NCBI GenBank assembly: GCA_002825515.1 | Contig: PJET01000132.1 | Coordinates: 1 to 17,656, forward strand | DNA: 17,656 nucleotides | Direction: 5' to 3' | Source: Candidatus Thorarchaeota archaeon MP11T_1 | GTDB taxonomy: Archaea; Asgardarchaeota; Thorarchaeia; Thorarchaeales; Thorarchaeaceae | Part shown: positions 1 to 7,513 of the stretch, piece by piece | Layout: each line of letters begins with the position of its first letter | How positions within the stretch are numbered: the first letter of the stretch is position 1 | Made by a program: the position numbers and the translations under genes | Notes under the pieces: generated by a model | Seen by the model: only the letters and a program-made list of their open reading frames with translations | The model's database searches: none | What the model was told of the DNA's origin: nothing

Positions 1-142
1 AAACCTTTTGCTTATAGAATGCAGAAGCTATCTCATTTAGCGTGATATCAATACTTGCGCTGTCCCAAAACAGAGTCCAACCATCAAGTATAGCATAGAG
101 AGATTGAGTTGCCATTGTGAAACAAAAATTCGCATGATTCAT
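1..142 (-). CDS. Partial ORF running off the left edge, unknown function
   Basis: An open frame enters from the left edge on the minus strand and can start at ATG 142 or ATG 115. From 115 it begins MATQSLYAILDGWTLFWDSA and remains open for 38 codons; from 142 there are nine more codons. It lies 31 nt (or 58 nt) after the stop of the zinc-ribbon gene at 174, so it could be the next gene of the same transcript. I see no convincing SD before either ATG, and I do not recognise the sequence. It is reported because the frame is open to the edge and the spacing fits a short operon. It could also be a chance ORF. Confidence 0.35.
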   Translation of the reverse strand, partial: MNHANFCFTMATQSLYAILDGWTLFWDSASIDITLNEIASAFYKQKV

Positions 143-173
143 ACTGAATAAAAACTTGGCTGGAGATACATTT

Positions 174-440
174 CTACCAAACTATTCCAAGATCTTTTAG
201 GGCGCGATGAATTAGACGCATGCTCAGAAGCTGTTTGCAGGTCCCGCATGCGAATGTATCGGAGCCTTGCCAAGCAACACCGCTACTAAAATCAATAATG
301 TTACCGCATGCAGTACATCTTATTCGTTTGCTCTGTGGTGAGGAGAGGAATTTTTTTGTTATAGATTCAAAAGCTATGTGTGGTTCTTTGATTGGATTCT
401 TATCATCATATCTAGCAGACCGAACTTTAGTTAGTTCCAT
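174..440 (-). CDS. Small CxxC-CxxC zinc-ribbon protein, unknown function
   Basis: This 88-residue protein has two Cys pairs, C42-x2-C45 and C65-x2-C68, separated by 19 residues. That is the spacing expected of a zinc ribbon with one structural Zn ion. The N-terminal 40 residues are polar and basic, and the C-terminal 20 residues look helical and basic. The ATG at 440 has a GGTGA-like SD 8-9 nt upstream and a TATA-like TTATAG about 40 nt upstream. The gene stands alone behind its own promoter and may be followed by the partial ORF at the left edge. Zinc ribbons of this size occur in many nucleic-acid-binding and adaptor proteins, so no specific function can be assigned. The paired cysteines make a real gene likely. 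Confidence 0.65.
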   Translation of the reverse strand: MELTKVRSARYDDKNPIKEPHIAFESITKKFLSSPQSKRIRCTACGNIIDFSSGVAWQGSDTFACGTCKQLLSMRLIHRALKDLGIVW

Positions 441-477
441 TCGTATTCACCACATTGTCCTATAGATTTCGAGAATT

Positions 478-486
478 ACTATAAGA
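478..486 (-). promoter_or_regulatory. TATA-like box for the zinc-ribbon gene
   Basis: On the minus strand TCTTATAGT lies about 40 nt before the ATG at 440. That places a transcript start about 15-20 nt before the start codon. The match to an archaeal TATA box is moderate. Confidence 0.35.
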
Positions 487-519
487 CCTTGCAATATGTG
501 ATGAAAAATCAAGAATTAT

Positions 520-560
520 CTCAAAAAGAAAGAGAGGGAAAGGGAGGAAATCCTCCCTTT
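520..560 (-). terminator. Hairpin plus T-rich tail after the membrane-protein gene
   Basis: Positions 551-560 (TCCTCCCTTT on the plus strand) are the exact reverse complement of 539-548, with two bases between. The hairpin follows the stop at 577 by about 16 nt. On the minus strand it runs into a pyrimidine-rich stretch ending TTTCTTTTTGAG at 522-533. This is a plausible terminator for the minus-strand gene. Confidence 0.6.
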
Positions 561-576
561 CAAGTCCTTCATGCTA

Positions 577-1422
577 TTATTGCTCGAATTTACTGGCTAT
601 TTTGCCCATTCCATAGATGAATACAATGATTAATAGAATGGCCCCAAGGTTGGAATAACCTAAATTAAACAGATCTGCAAAGAACTGTATAGATCCAGAT
701 GCAAACGGAACTGTCGCAGCCCAAGGATTAGTCCAGACAAATCCTGTGGATATGTAGGATGTTGCGTTGAATAGAATGCCAATCAGGAATGTTAACACCA
801 TTAACATGTAGAAGATTTTCGCAAGGTCTCCGAAGAAACTACCTACCTTCTCTCCCGTATACATCTTGATGATATTGAAAAGACCATAGCACATGAGTGT
901 GAATGCAAATGCAATCATTATTCCTCCACCCATGTAAATGAATTGAGGCATAATATGGTTAGCACTCTGGTCTCCAATCATTGCATCCAAATTACCACCA
1001 GCAAATAGGACTACAGCTAGAATGAGGAACAGTCCTTTTAGTAAATGAAATAGATTCTTCACGAGATCCCAATTTCCGACTCTGTTCTCAATGAAGGGTG
1101 CTATAAAGAATAGCAGACCAGTAAGAAGGACCAATATAGCTGCTCCAATTTGAAGAGCATCTAATGCCATCCAGATTATGGAATTGAGAATCAAGGATAA
1201 TCCAAGGCAAAGCCAAGCTGTGTTTTCCTTTCCTATAGCGTAGTACATCGGGAACAAGAGCCCGATTACTAGTGTAAAGTAGTATACCCAAGTCAAACCT
1301 GCATTAACCAATACTGCTCCTGACAAATATGTCCAGGGGAAGTAAATTAGGAAGAAAAGTGCTAATGCAATAGCCGACAGGTATTGGATTAGTGTTTTGA
1401 AATCATATTCACTCAATTTCAT
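577..1422 (-). CDS. Polytopic membrane protein, unknown family
   Basis: This 281-residue protein is almost entirely hydrophobic, with about eight predicted transmembrane segments near residues 12-34, 41-63, 67-90, 92-112, 123-143, 160-187, 200-220 and 255-272. Short charged loops occur around 113-122 and 188-200. No catalytic motif, nucleotide-binding motif or conserved transporter signature stands out, so I do not name a substrate. The start is ATG 1422, preceded by AAGGAGTGA, a strong SD only 3 nt away. A TATA-like TTTATACT lies about 52-59 nt upstream, and a terminator-like hairpin follows the stop, so it looks like a single-gene transcript. It is divergent from the VIT/vWA gene across a 318-nt control region. 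Confidence 0.8.
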   Translation of the reverse strand: MKLSEYDFKTLIQYLSAIALALFFLIYFPWTYLSGAVLVNAGLTWVYYFTLVIGLLFPMYYAIGKENTAWLCLGLSLILNSIIWMALDALQIGAAILVLLTGLLFFIAPFIENRVGNWDLVKNLFHLLKGLFLILAVVLFAGGNLDAMIGDQSANHIMPQFIYMGGGIMIAFAFTLMCYGLFNIIKMYTGEKVGSFFGDLAKIFYMLMVLTFLIGILFNATSYISTGFVWTNPWAATVPFASGSIQFFADLFNLGYSNLGAILLIIVFIYGMGKIASKFEQ

Positions 1423-1473
1423 TCACTCCTTAGCCCGAAGGCTCACGCAGTGTCCATTAATGGGCACAAGGTA

Positions 1474-1481
1474 GTATAAAT
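1474..1481 (-). promoter_or_regulatory. TATA box for the eight-helix membrane protein
   Basis: On the minus strand TTTATACT lies 52-59 nt before ATG 1422. A start 25 nt downstream would leave a leader of about 28 nt that contains the AAGGAG SD. Confidence 0.55.
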
Positions 1482-1699
1482 CGGTGTTGATTTCAAGAAA
1501 TAGAGTTCGACAAAAGCCGAATTTGATGTGTGAAAAACGAGATTTAGCATCCCAGTTCAACATCTATTGGCGCGGTTCAAGTTGTAGAACAATTTGTTCA
1601 ATGATTAGAATAATGATTAAGGAAACTATGTGATTTTGTTGTGGGTTGAAGTGTGGAAGAATAAAATTCCACATGTGTATTGAGGAGCACAGGCGGAGG

Positions 1700-1707
1700 T
1701 TTATACA
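1700..1707 (+). promoter_or_regulatory. TATA box for the VIT/vWA gene
   Basis: TTTATACA is preceded by purine-rich GGCGGAGG, which resembles a TFB recognition element. The predicted transcript start is near 1725-1730. That rules against the in-frame TTG at 1723 as the initiation codon and supports TTG 1741. Confidence 0.6.
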
Positions 1708-1740
1708 ACCTGCACCATACCGTTGCGGGGAGTGGATTGC

Positions 1741-3675
1741 TTGAGCGAGAGAGATCGTGTATCAGTACTACTTATACTGTTAGTAATCCTTCTGGGAGCT
1801 TCATTATTCCAGAATCAGATATCACTCGACCCCACATCACAAAGTTCCAAGACTTTGTCAGATGGTGGTAAGGTAGAACCTTTCGAGGTTTCGATACAAG
1901 GAAGTATCGTAGACAACTATGCTGACATAAGCTATCGATTATTGTATGATAATATTGGCTCACCAACTGATAGTGAGATTGAATGGTTCTTAGGTCTTCA
2001 ATCAGGACTTCGATTGAGTAATATCTCAGTTGAGCTAGGATCCAAGATCTATTGGGGAAGAGTGCTTCCAGAAACCCAAGCTATTGACCTCTACGATGAA
2101 AGTGTTGAAGCAAACAAGAGTGCAGTTTTGGTGCAGAGGTATGAGGATGGATACGCAATAAAAATGAATGTCGAAAGTGGAGCAGAGGTCATCCTCTCTG
2201 TTTATGTTGAAGGGCTTCTAACGCGTCACTCTGGATTATATTCATTGGGTTTACCTGTTGGAAGAAATGGAATCGAGAACACTGGTTTTTCATTCAGTCT
2301 CGAGATTATCTCGAATTTTGCCCCAGTTACTGGTTTCTCTCTACGAGGGTTACCAAATATTGTAGCATCAGATTTGCCCCATGGCATCAGGTTGGAATAC
2401 ACGGCTAATGAATTAACGATAGAGGAAAGAATTGAAGTAGTTTACACTTTAGACAGGCAAACTGGAGGGGCACAGCTTTTAGCCTATAACAATGGATCAG
2501 AAAACTTCTTTGTTTACCTACTGGCACCAAGCATAGTTGAAGATGTTGAGAGTGCAAGAAGACAGTATGTGTTTGTTTTAGATAGGTCCGGCTCGATGAG
2601 TGGAATAAAGATTCAGCAAGCAAAGATTGCATTCAACACAATGATTGGAGGCTTGAGAACTATAGATACTTTCAATGTAATCGCTTTTGACCATGAAATC
2701 TTAACACTCTGGGATGAACCTCATTCTGGAAGTACATCCAATATTGAACAAGCACAAAATTGGATCAGCTCAATCTCTGCAAGAGGATCAACAAATTTCC
2801 ATGGTGCTGCTATTAAGGGGCTGGAAACCTTCACAGAAGGAGCGAATGCAAAGGCTATGTTGATACTCTCGGATGGATTGCCGACAGCTGGAGAGATCCA
2901 AACACCTTCAGGTATATTGTCTGCAATCTCAGAATCAAACACACTTGACATTTCAATCGCGACTGTTGCTTTTGGATCTGATTCCGACGAGAATCTCTTG
3001 GCAAATATAGCAACCCAAAACAATGGATTCTTTGTGTTTATCGAACCAGGTGAAGATGCAAGCACTGAGCTGCTTGATTTCTATCGAATCTTCTCAACAC
3101 CCATAGCAGATGATTATGAGATTGATTTCAGTGGAGCACTTGAAGTCATCTCACTTTCACCTCTGAGGGAATCTGCATTCTTTAACGGAACAGAGATTGT
3201 TGTTTCTGGACGATATATGGAGGAATTGACTGTCACAACTTCAATCGATTATATCACAGGCACAGAAACCTACACTAATACCATAGGAAGTGCTACCCAG
3301 GAGTATAAACATATAGAGTTCATTTGGGCTCAACAGAGAATCAATTATTTGCTAAAACTAATTGGGATTTATGGAGAGAATGAAACCTTAAGGAATCAAA
3401 TCACGAGAATTGGAATGGAATATGGGATAGCTGTAGGTGGATACACTGCAATGGTGCTTACAGCGTATGATGCATCGTCATTAGAGGAAGATCCTGTTGG
3501 TGATTACACGTATCCTTCAGCACCACCACCAGCAGCTACTAATATTCCAACACAAGCGGCTCCGCCACCAGCAGCATTTGACGCTACACTTAGCATATCT
3601 TCTTCATCAATACTCTTTGGAGCCTTTGGCTTAGTTGTAATTGTTCTCCTAGTTTCACGAAACCGGAGGCGGTAG
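1741..3675 (+). CDS. VIT and von Willebrand factor A domain surface protein, C-terminally anchored
   Basis: The start is TTG 1741, because GGGGAG (1727-1732) sits 8 nt upstream and the TATA box at 1700-1707 excludes the in-frame TTG 1723. The 644-residue product opens with a hydrophobic segment (about residues 8-24), a signal peptide or anchor. A VIT-type beta domain follows (about 45-165). The vWA domain (about 273-440) has a complete MIDAS: DRSGS with D281, S283 and S285, then T351 and D378 in LSDG. The C-terminus is Pro/Ala-rich (about 595-612), then one membrane helix (about 618-638) and the basic tail RNRRR. Family knowledge: VIT+vWA is the inter-alpha-trypsin-inhibitor heavy-chain layout, with metal-dependent adhesion through MIDAS. 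I infer an extracytoplasmic adhesion or scaffold protein held at the C-terminus, possibly processed by an archaeosortase-like enzyme. Confidence 0.88.
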   Translation: MSERDRVSVLLILLVILLGASLFQNQISLDPTSQSSKTLSDGGKVEPFEVSIQGSIVDNYADISYRLLYDNIGSPTDSEIEWFLGLQSGLRLSNISVELGSKIYWGRVLPETQAIDLYDESVEANKSAVLVQRYEDGYAIKMNVESGAEVILSVYVEGLLTRHSGLYSLGLPVGRNGIENTGFSFSLEIISNFAPVTGFSLRGLPNIVASDLPHGIRLEYTANELTIEERIEVVYTLDRQTGGAQLLAYNNGSENFFVYLLAPSIVEDVESARRQYVFVLDRSGSMSGIKIQQAKIAFNTMIGGLRTIDTFNVIAFDHEILTLWDEPHSGSTSNIEQAQNWISSISARGSTNFHGAAIKGLETFTEGANAKAMLILSDGLPTAGEIQTPSGILSAISESNTLDISIATVAFGSDSDENLLANIATQNNGFFVFIEPGEDASTELLDFYRIFSTPIADDYEIDFSGALEVISLSPLRESAFFNGTEIVVSGRYMEELTVTTSIDYITGTETYTNTIGSATQEYKHIEFIWAQQRINYLLKLIGIYGENETLRNQITRIGMEYGIAVGGYTAMVLTAYDASSLEEDPVGDYTYPSAPPPAATNIPTQAAPPPAAFDATLSISSSSILFGAFGLVVIVLLVSRNRRR

Positions 3676-3689
3676 AACCCACATGCACC

Positions 3690-3734
3690 GAGTCAGAGCA
3701 GAGAGAGTTTGGTCCAACTACTCTGCTCTGGCTC
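3690..3734. terminator. Bidirectional terminator hairpin between convergent genes
   Basis: The left arm GAGTCAGAGCAGAG (3690-3703) pairs with the right arm CTCTGCTCTGGCTC (3721-3734) over 14 positions, with one G-U wobble and a 17-nt loop. It lies between the stop of the VIT/vWA gene (3675) and the stop of the convergent glycosyltransferase gene (3753). The following plus-strand bases are pyrimidine-rich. Confidence 0.7.
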
Positions 3735-3752
3735 ACCTTCTTTCCATTACTT

Positions 3753-5027
3753 TCATGCAAAGAATGTTAGTTGAAATTGGTACATAACCCAGATTCCAAC
3801 AAAGAAGAACATAACTGACATCACAATGTAGATTGCAGAGGATATTCGACCTTTCAATGCAAGAAAAGTCACCCATGAGGACAGCATGATTCTAGGTGAA
3901 GCAATACCAGAGATGCCTTCCATACTCAAGGTAATCCACATAAATAAGACTCCATATATTCCAAGCTCTACATCATCCTTTAGAAGAAAAAGAGTGAGGA
4001 CAAAAAATGGGATTGTGAACATATACCTCAGTAACATAAGAAGTATCGGTTCAACACCCGGATTATTTTGAGTGAAGTAACCTTCAAAGAACCACCTAAA
4101 CTGATGATAGGGAGTTGCCAGGGAATCCCCAAACCATCCATGCGCATCGAAAGCTGCAAAAAAGCTTCCTGTCAATGATTGCAAATAGAAGAAGAATGTC
4201 ACGACAGAAACCACAGGAATGATGAACCAGAGAAGTCTGATATCGAATGCTTTCAGAATGGACTTTTCTTCTTTTGACTTTTTAATTAGATTTGACACAA
4301 TGATCATACCATATACCAAGAAGAGCAGGCCGGAAATATATCGAGTGAGAATGGATAATGTCGTAAATATTGCGCAAGGGAAGTATTGCTCCTTTTTAAA
4401 AAAGTACCAAGAAGTTATTGCAAAGAATAAGAAAGGAGCTTCGGAATAAGCCAGAGTTCCATAGGCGAGATAAATTGGGAATATTCCAAAGACTAAGGCA
4501 ATTAAACATGATTCCTGATACTCCATGTAGATTCGTGCTACTTTGTAGATTGCGACTATTGATAGGAAATAGAATGTATTCGAAACAACGACACCTGCCA
4601 AGTACAGATTTCCCAAAGCTTGCCAAACTATTGAAACCATCCAAGGATATACAGGTGCGAATGCAAACAGGAGATCACTTTCAACACCAGAAGGATAACC
4701 ATTTCTCGCAATTTCAAGAAAGTGAGTTGAATCCCAACGATTTGCTAGAGCGAGGAGCAACTCCGGGGTTTCAGATATATCTGAAGGATCATACGGGTTG
4801 ATGTATAGGAAAGGTATCAGGTCTTCGAGTATCATCCAATCAAGACACGCAATTAGCAAAACTTTGGCGATTGCCAATGATATCAATACTGCTAGAAGGA
4901 GAAAGGGAATTCTGGAGGAGATGAGTAATTCTTCCAACCGGTTCCAAATGTGCTTGAGTAACAAGATTCTTGAAGACGCCCTAGATTGTTCAATATCAGG
5001 CGATTTTTCCCCGTTCGTGTTACTCAA
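3753..5027 (-). CDS. PIG-V-like (COG5542-type) GT-C membrane glycosyltransferase
   Basis: This polytopic protein (424 residues from the chosen start) carries the signature RWDSTHFLEIARNGY at about residues 97-111, followed by FAPVYPW. That pattern is typical of PIG-V/COG5542 mannosyltransferases, where the acidic residue of WDS after the first membrane helix is the presumed catalytic base. About ten further hydrophobic segments follow. I infer transfer of a sugar from a lipid-linked donor at the outer membrane face, for lipid or protein glycosylation; donor and acceptor are not readable. The frame is open to TTG 5075, but a TATA-like ATATATA at 5079-5085 would place the transcript start near 5056. 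TTG 5027, with GAGGGT 6 nt upstream, is therefore preferred, with moderate certainty. It is convergent with the VIT/vWA gene. Confidence 0.8.
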   Translation of the reverse strand: MSNTNGEKSPDIEQSRASSRILLLKHIWNRLEELLISSRIPFLLLAVLISLAIAKVLLIACLDWMILEDLIPFLYINPYDPSDISETPELLLALANRWDSTHFLEIARNGYPSGVESDLLFAFAPVYPWMVSIVWQALGNLYLAGVVVSNTFYFLSIVAIYKVARIYMEYQESCLIALVFGIFPIYLAYGTLAYSEAPFLFFAITSWYFFKKEQYFPCAIFTTLSILTRYISGLLFLVYGMIIVSNLIKKSKEEKSILKAFDIRLLWFIIPVVSVVTFFFYLQSLTGSFFAAFDAHGWFGDSLATPYHQFRWFFEGYFTQNNPGVEPILLMLLRYMFTIPFFVLTLFLLKDDVELGIYGVLFMWITLSMEGISGIASPRIMLSSWVTFLALKGRISSAIYIVMSVMFFFVGIWVMYQFQLTFFA

Positions 5028-5078
5028 TCTCAAACCCTCAATGAAGTTTGTTTGAACCGTCAAAGATACACTCAATGG

Positions 5079-5085
5079 TATATAT
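5079..5085 (-). promoter_or_regulatory. TATA box for the glycosyltransferase gene
   Basis: ATATATA on the minus strand predicts a transcript start near 5056. This falls inside the longest possible reading frame and so argues for the TTG at 5033 or 5027 as start codon. Confidence 0.5.
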
Positions 5086-5204
5086 CTGTCCCTTCCAGTA
5101 GCAAGTGACCTCTCTGAATTTCAGGGTTATCCTATTCATTAGTGAATATTGAATAGCTGGCAAATCTATGAGAGTAATTCACGCAAATCAAACATTGACT
5201 CACT

Positions 5205-5212
5205 GATTAAAG
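5205..5212 (+). promoter_or_regulatory. Weak TATA-like box for the MBL-fold gene
   Basis: GATTAAAG lies about 45-50 nt before ATG 5256 and would give a leader of about 22 nt. The match to consensus is only fair. Confidence 0.3.
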
Positions 5213-5255
5213 GAAGACTGAATACGCACCGAATACTCATTGATACTTGATTGAC

Positions 5256-6011
5256 ATGAGGACTGTCTTATTAGGTACTGGTACTTCATATCCTGACCCA
5301 AAACGCGTTCAGTCTGGGATTCTAGTCGAAAACGGAGATTACAAGATTCTCCTTGATATTGGCTCGGGAGTTCTTCATCGATTGACTCAACTGGAGATAG
5401 ATATCAGGACTATTGACTCAATCTTCATCAGTCATTTCCATATTGATCATTGTTCTGATTTTCTCCCATTATGTCAAAGTTTGTGGTTATCAGGATATGA
5501 AAAGACTCTCAACCTTTTTGCCCCACCGATAGTAAGAGATTGGTCCAGAGGTGTTTTTGATATATCTTTCAAATATCTGAGAGATAGAATCCTCATTCAA
5601 ATAACTCCACTCTCTGAGAACCATGTAGTTCCTTTAGGCGACTTTGTAGTCACTGTCACTCCAACCCTTCATGGTAACAATGATACACGTGCATTCAGAG
5701 TTGATTATGAAGGAAAAAGTCTGACATACACTTCAGACACATCTCCATGTCGAGATATCATAGATTTAGCAAAGGGAACTGATATTTTGATACATGAATG
5801 CAATTGGCTTGATGGAGCTCATCCGGAAGGTGTACATACTAGTCCCAGCGAGATTGCCAATATAGCAGAGGAAATCAATCCTTCAAAGATCGTTTTGACA
5901 CATTTATCACCAGATGTGGTTGCGAACAAAGAGAAAGTAATTGAGATTGTGAGCAGAAGAACGACTGCAGAGGTCATTATTGGAGAAGACCTCATGACCA
6001 TAGGCTTCTGA
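5256..6011 (+). CDS. Metallo-beta-lactamase-fold hydrolase, RNase Z-like (COG1234 type)
   Basis: This 251-residue enzyme has the metal-binding motif HFHIDH (H60, H62, D64, H65). Later ligands follow the fold: H139 in LHGNN, D161 in TSDT, and H216 in THLS. H180 in IHE and H194 are additional conserved-looking histidines. The order and length fit the small RNase Z/AtsA-like MBL hydrolases, which bind two metal ions and cleave phosphodiester or ester bonds. The opening GTGTSYPDP resembles RNase Z but lacks its usual RN motif, so a true tRNA 3'-end nuclease is not certain. ATG 5256 is chosen over the in-frame TTG 5247; neither has a good SD. The stop lies 2 nt from the stop of the convergent membrane-protein gene. 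Confidence 0.82.
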   Translation: MRTVLLGTGTSYPDPKRVQSGILVENGDYKILLDIGSGVLHRLTQLEIDIRTIDSIFISHFHIDHCSDFLPLCQSLWLSGYEKTLNLFAPPIVRDWSRGVFDISFKYLRDRILIQITPLSENHVVPLGDFVVTVTPTLHGNNDTRAFRVDYEGKSLTYTSDTSPCRDIIDLAKGTDILIHECNWLDGAHPEGVHTSPSEIANIAEEINPSKIVLTHLSPDVVANKEKVIEIVSRRTTAEVIIGEDLMTIGF

Positions 6012-6013
6012 AC

Positions 6014-6460
6014 TTATGGATATTGAAAACCTGTCCTTCTTGGTCCATACATCCTTTTAATATTAGCAATACCAAAGGTTCCTCCTAAAATATAGAGAGG
6101 AGACCATGTTGCTAGTTCTGTGATCTCAGGTAAAATTGGAGGAGGCAGACCAATGCTTAGTGCAATACCATTGACTGTTAAAACTATGAAGAAAATTATT
6201 GAATAGCCAAGATTTACAACCGCAGCCTTTCTGGCAAAAGAAACTTCATAGGTTTTTACTATATGATGTGTGTCTCGGATAAGAAGGATGACAAAGAACA
6301 TTGTAAACGCAATTAAAGCCGGATAAGAGAAAAGCCAGAAGAGAATGTAGCCAACAAGAACGAGTCCAGCATAAATCGCATATGTAGCAAGTGGATTGAA
6401 TGGGCGCCCTAAAGGTGGAATAGGTTTTTTGACTTCTTCCTTTGGCGGCTCTTCATTCAT
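6014..6460 (-). CDS. Small membrane protein with Pro-rich N-terminus, unknown family
   Basis: The 148-residue product starts with a polar, Pro/Glu/Lys-rich tail (about residues 1-20). Four hydrophobic stretches follow near 26-44, 46-62, 80-101 and 118-132, and a basic C-terminus (KRMYGPRRTG). I recognise no motif. The start is ATG 6460; a TTG directly upstream (6463) is in frame, but the ATG fits the TATA box at 6492-6499, which gives a leader of about 10 nt. The gene is divergent from the SPFH/zinc-ribbon gene and ends 2 nt from the MBL-fold gene, with no room for a separate terminator. A membrane location is well supported; function is unknown. Confidence 0.7.
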   Translation of the reverse strand: MNEEPPKEEVKKPIPPLGRPFNPLATYAIYAGLVLVGYILFWLFSYPALIAFTMFFVILLIRDTHHIVKTYEVSFARKAAVVNLGYSIIFFIVLTVNGIALSIGLPPPILPEITELATWSPLYILGGTFGIANIKRMYGPRRTGFQYP

Positions 6461-6491
6461 CAAAACCCACGCTTCCTCATAGCCTCAAGTT

Positions 6492-6499
6492 CATATAAC
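6492..6499 (-). promoter_or_regulatory. TATA box for the small membrane protein
   Basis: TTATATGA on the minus strand lies 32-39 nt before ATG 6460, which predicts a leader of about 10 nt. Confidence 0.5.
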
Positions 6500-6558
6500 T
6501 GAGTGCTTAGGAGCAAAAGTTTGTTGATTATATATGTGGAAACCTTGCCATGTCAATG

Positions 6559-6566
6559 TTTAAAAC
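6559..6566 (+). promoter_or_regulatory. TATA box for the SPFH/zinc-ribbon gene
   Basis: TTTAAAAC lies 56-63 nt before ATG 6622 and predicts a leader of about 35 nt. A second candidate, TTATATAT at 6528-6535, would give a leader of about 65 nt. Confidence 0.5.
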
Positions 6567-6621
6567 ATATGAGGACTCTATCAAGACAGAACTCGAAACA
6601 ACATAACCGAGTCGATGAATT

Positions 6622-7503
6622 ATGGCCGACGCAATTGAATGGACTAATGCCAGCCCCGAACATATCGTCTGGCGTTATCCAGATAACAGAATTGATTGGG
6701 GCTCACAGTTAATTGTAATGGAGAACCAAGCTGCTATCTTCTACCGAGACGGAAAAGCTTTGGACACATTCCTCGCTGGCCGCCACAAACTGACCACGAG
6801 TAGCATGCCAGGTCTAGTTGGCTGGTTGCAGAAGAAGATCAAAGGCGATATCTTTGAAGCCACCTGTGTCTTTATCTCAAGAGGACAATTCCAAGGTAAG
6901 TACGGAGGCAGAGGACAAACAAGTGATTTGGCTCCTCTAATGTTCCATGGAAACTTCTGGTTCCGTGTAAAGGAACCCAACGTTTTCGTTCAGGAGGTTG
7001 TCGGAAATCAAAATGCTTTCAGTACAAAGAAGGTAAATGATTTCCTACGCTCGTTCATGAATGAGCGAATCATTGATGAGTTCGCCCACTATGACCTTCA
7101 AGCTGTTTTCACACAGCTTGATGAGACCTCTCTCAAGGTCAAGACCAAGGTTCGCATGAACTTTGAAAGAATTGGTCTAGAGCTCGTTGATTTGAAGTTT
7201 GAAGGAATCGATACCACAGAGAAATACAGAGAGAGACTCTTCTGGTTGAAGACTGGTGGTGTCAGCGGACAGCAAGTCATGGGTGCTGAAACAGTCAAGT
7301 CCTCAGCAGAATCACTTGGAAAGAGTCCGGGTGCGGGCTTTGGCGCTGGCATGGGATTCATGGGAGCTGCTGCAGGCATGATGCAGGGCGGTCAACAGGG
7401 AGGACCAGCTGGAACTCCAGCAGGTGCTAAATTCTGTGCAAACTGTGGAACAGCCCTCAATGGAGCGAAGTTCTGTCCGAACTGTGGTTCCAAAGTAGGA
7501 TAA
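6622..7503 (+). CDS. SPFH (band 7/YdjI-like, COG4260-type) protein with C-terminal zinc ribbon
   Basis: Residues about 1-215 form a mixed alpha/beta domain like the SPFH proteins of the YdjI group. They include the early strand segment QLIVMENQAAIFYRDGKALD, the LAGRHKLTT stretch and a helix-rich end with VKTKVRMNFERIGLELVDL. A Gly/Ala/Met-rich linker (about 235-268) follows. The last 22 residues are a zinc ribbon with C272-x2-C275 and C285-x2-C288 (FCANCG and FCPNCG). Family knowledge: SPFH proteins make oligomeric scaffolds, often at membranes. No transmembrane helix is visible, so attachment would be peripheral. The zinc ribbon probably recruits a partner. The start is ATG 6622 with weak upstream pairing to rRNA. 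A clean terminator follows, so it is transcribed alone. Confidence 0.85.
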   Translation: MADAIEWTNASPEHIVWRYPDNRIDWGSQLIVMENQAAIFYRDGKALDTFLAGRHKLTTSSMPGLVGWLQKKIKGDIFEATCVFISRGQFQGKYGGRGQTSDLAPLMFHGNFWFRVKEPNVFVQEVVGNQNAFSTKKVNDFLRSFMNERIIDEFAHYDLQAVFTQLDETSLKVKTKVRMNFERIGLELVDLKFEGIDTTEKYRERLFWLKTGGVSGQQVMGAETVKSSAESLGKSPGAGFGAGMGFMGAAAGMMQGGQQGGPAGTPAGAKFCANCGTALNGAKFCPNCGSKVG

Positions 7504-7513
7504 TACTAACAAT

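Larger units (their letters stand above)
1423..1740. promoter_or_regulatory. Divergent intergenic control region with several short palindromes
   Basis: No protein-coding frame is convincing in this 318-nt stretch. It holds the minus-strand promoter (1474-1481) and the plus-strand promoter (1700-1707). Between them are a perfect odd palindrome GAACAATTTGTTC (1587-1599), a direct repeat AATGATTA at 1599-1606 and 1611-1618, and an inverted repeat TGTGGAA (1652-1658) / TTCCACA (1667-1673) ending 27 nt before the plus-strand TATA box. Their arrangement would suit regulator binding sites, but no regulator can be named. Confidence 0.45.

Noticed and set aside
2721..3065. 114-codon minus-strand ORF inside the VIT/vWA gene
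   Set aside because: It is antisense to the vWA domain, whose metal-site residues are intact, so the plus-strand frame is the real one.
4418..4801. 127-codon plus-strand ORF inside the glycosyltransferase gene
   Set aside because: It is antisense to a well-supported PIG-V-like frame, has no recognisable motif, and its composition follows the complementary membrane-protein codons.
6503..6712. 69-codon plus-strand ORF overlapping the SPFH start
   Set aside because: It overlaps the promoter and first codons of the SPFH gene, has no SD and no recognisable sequence.
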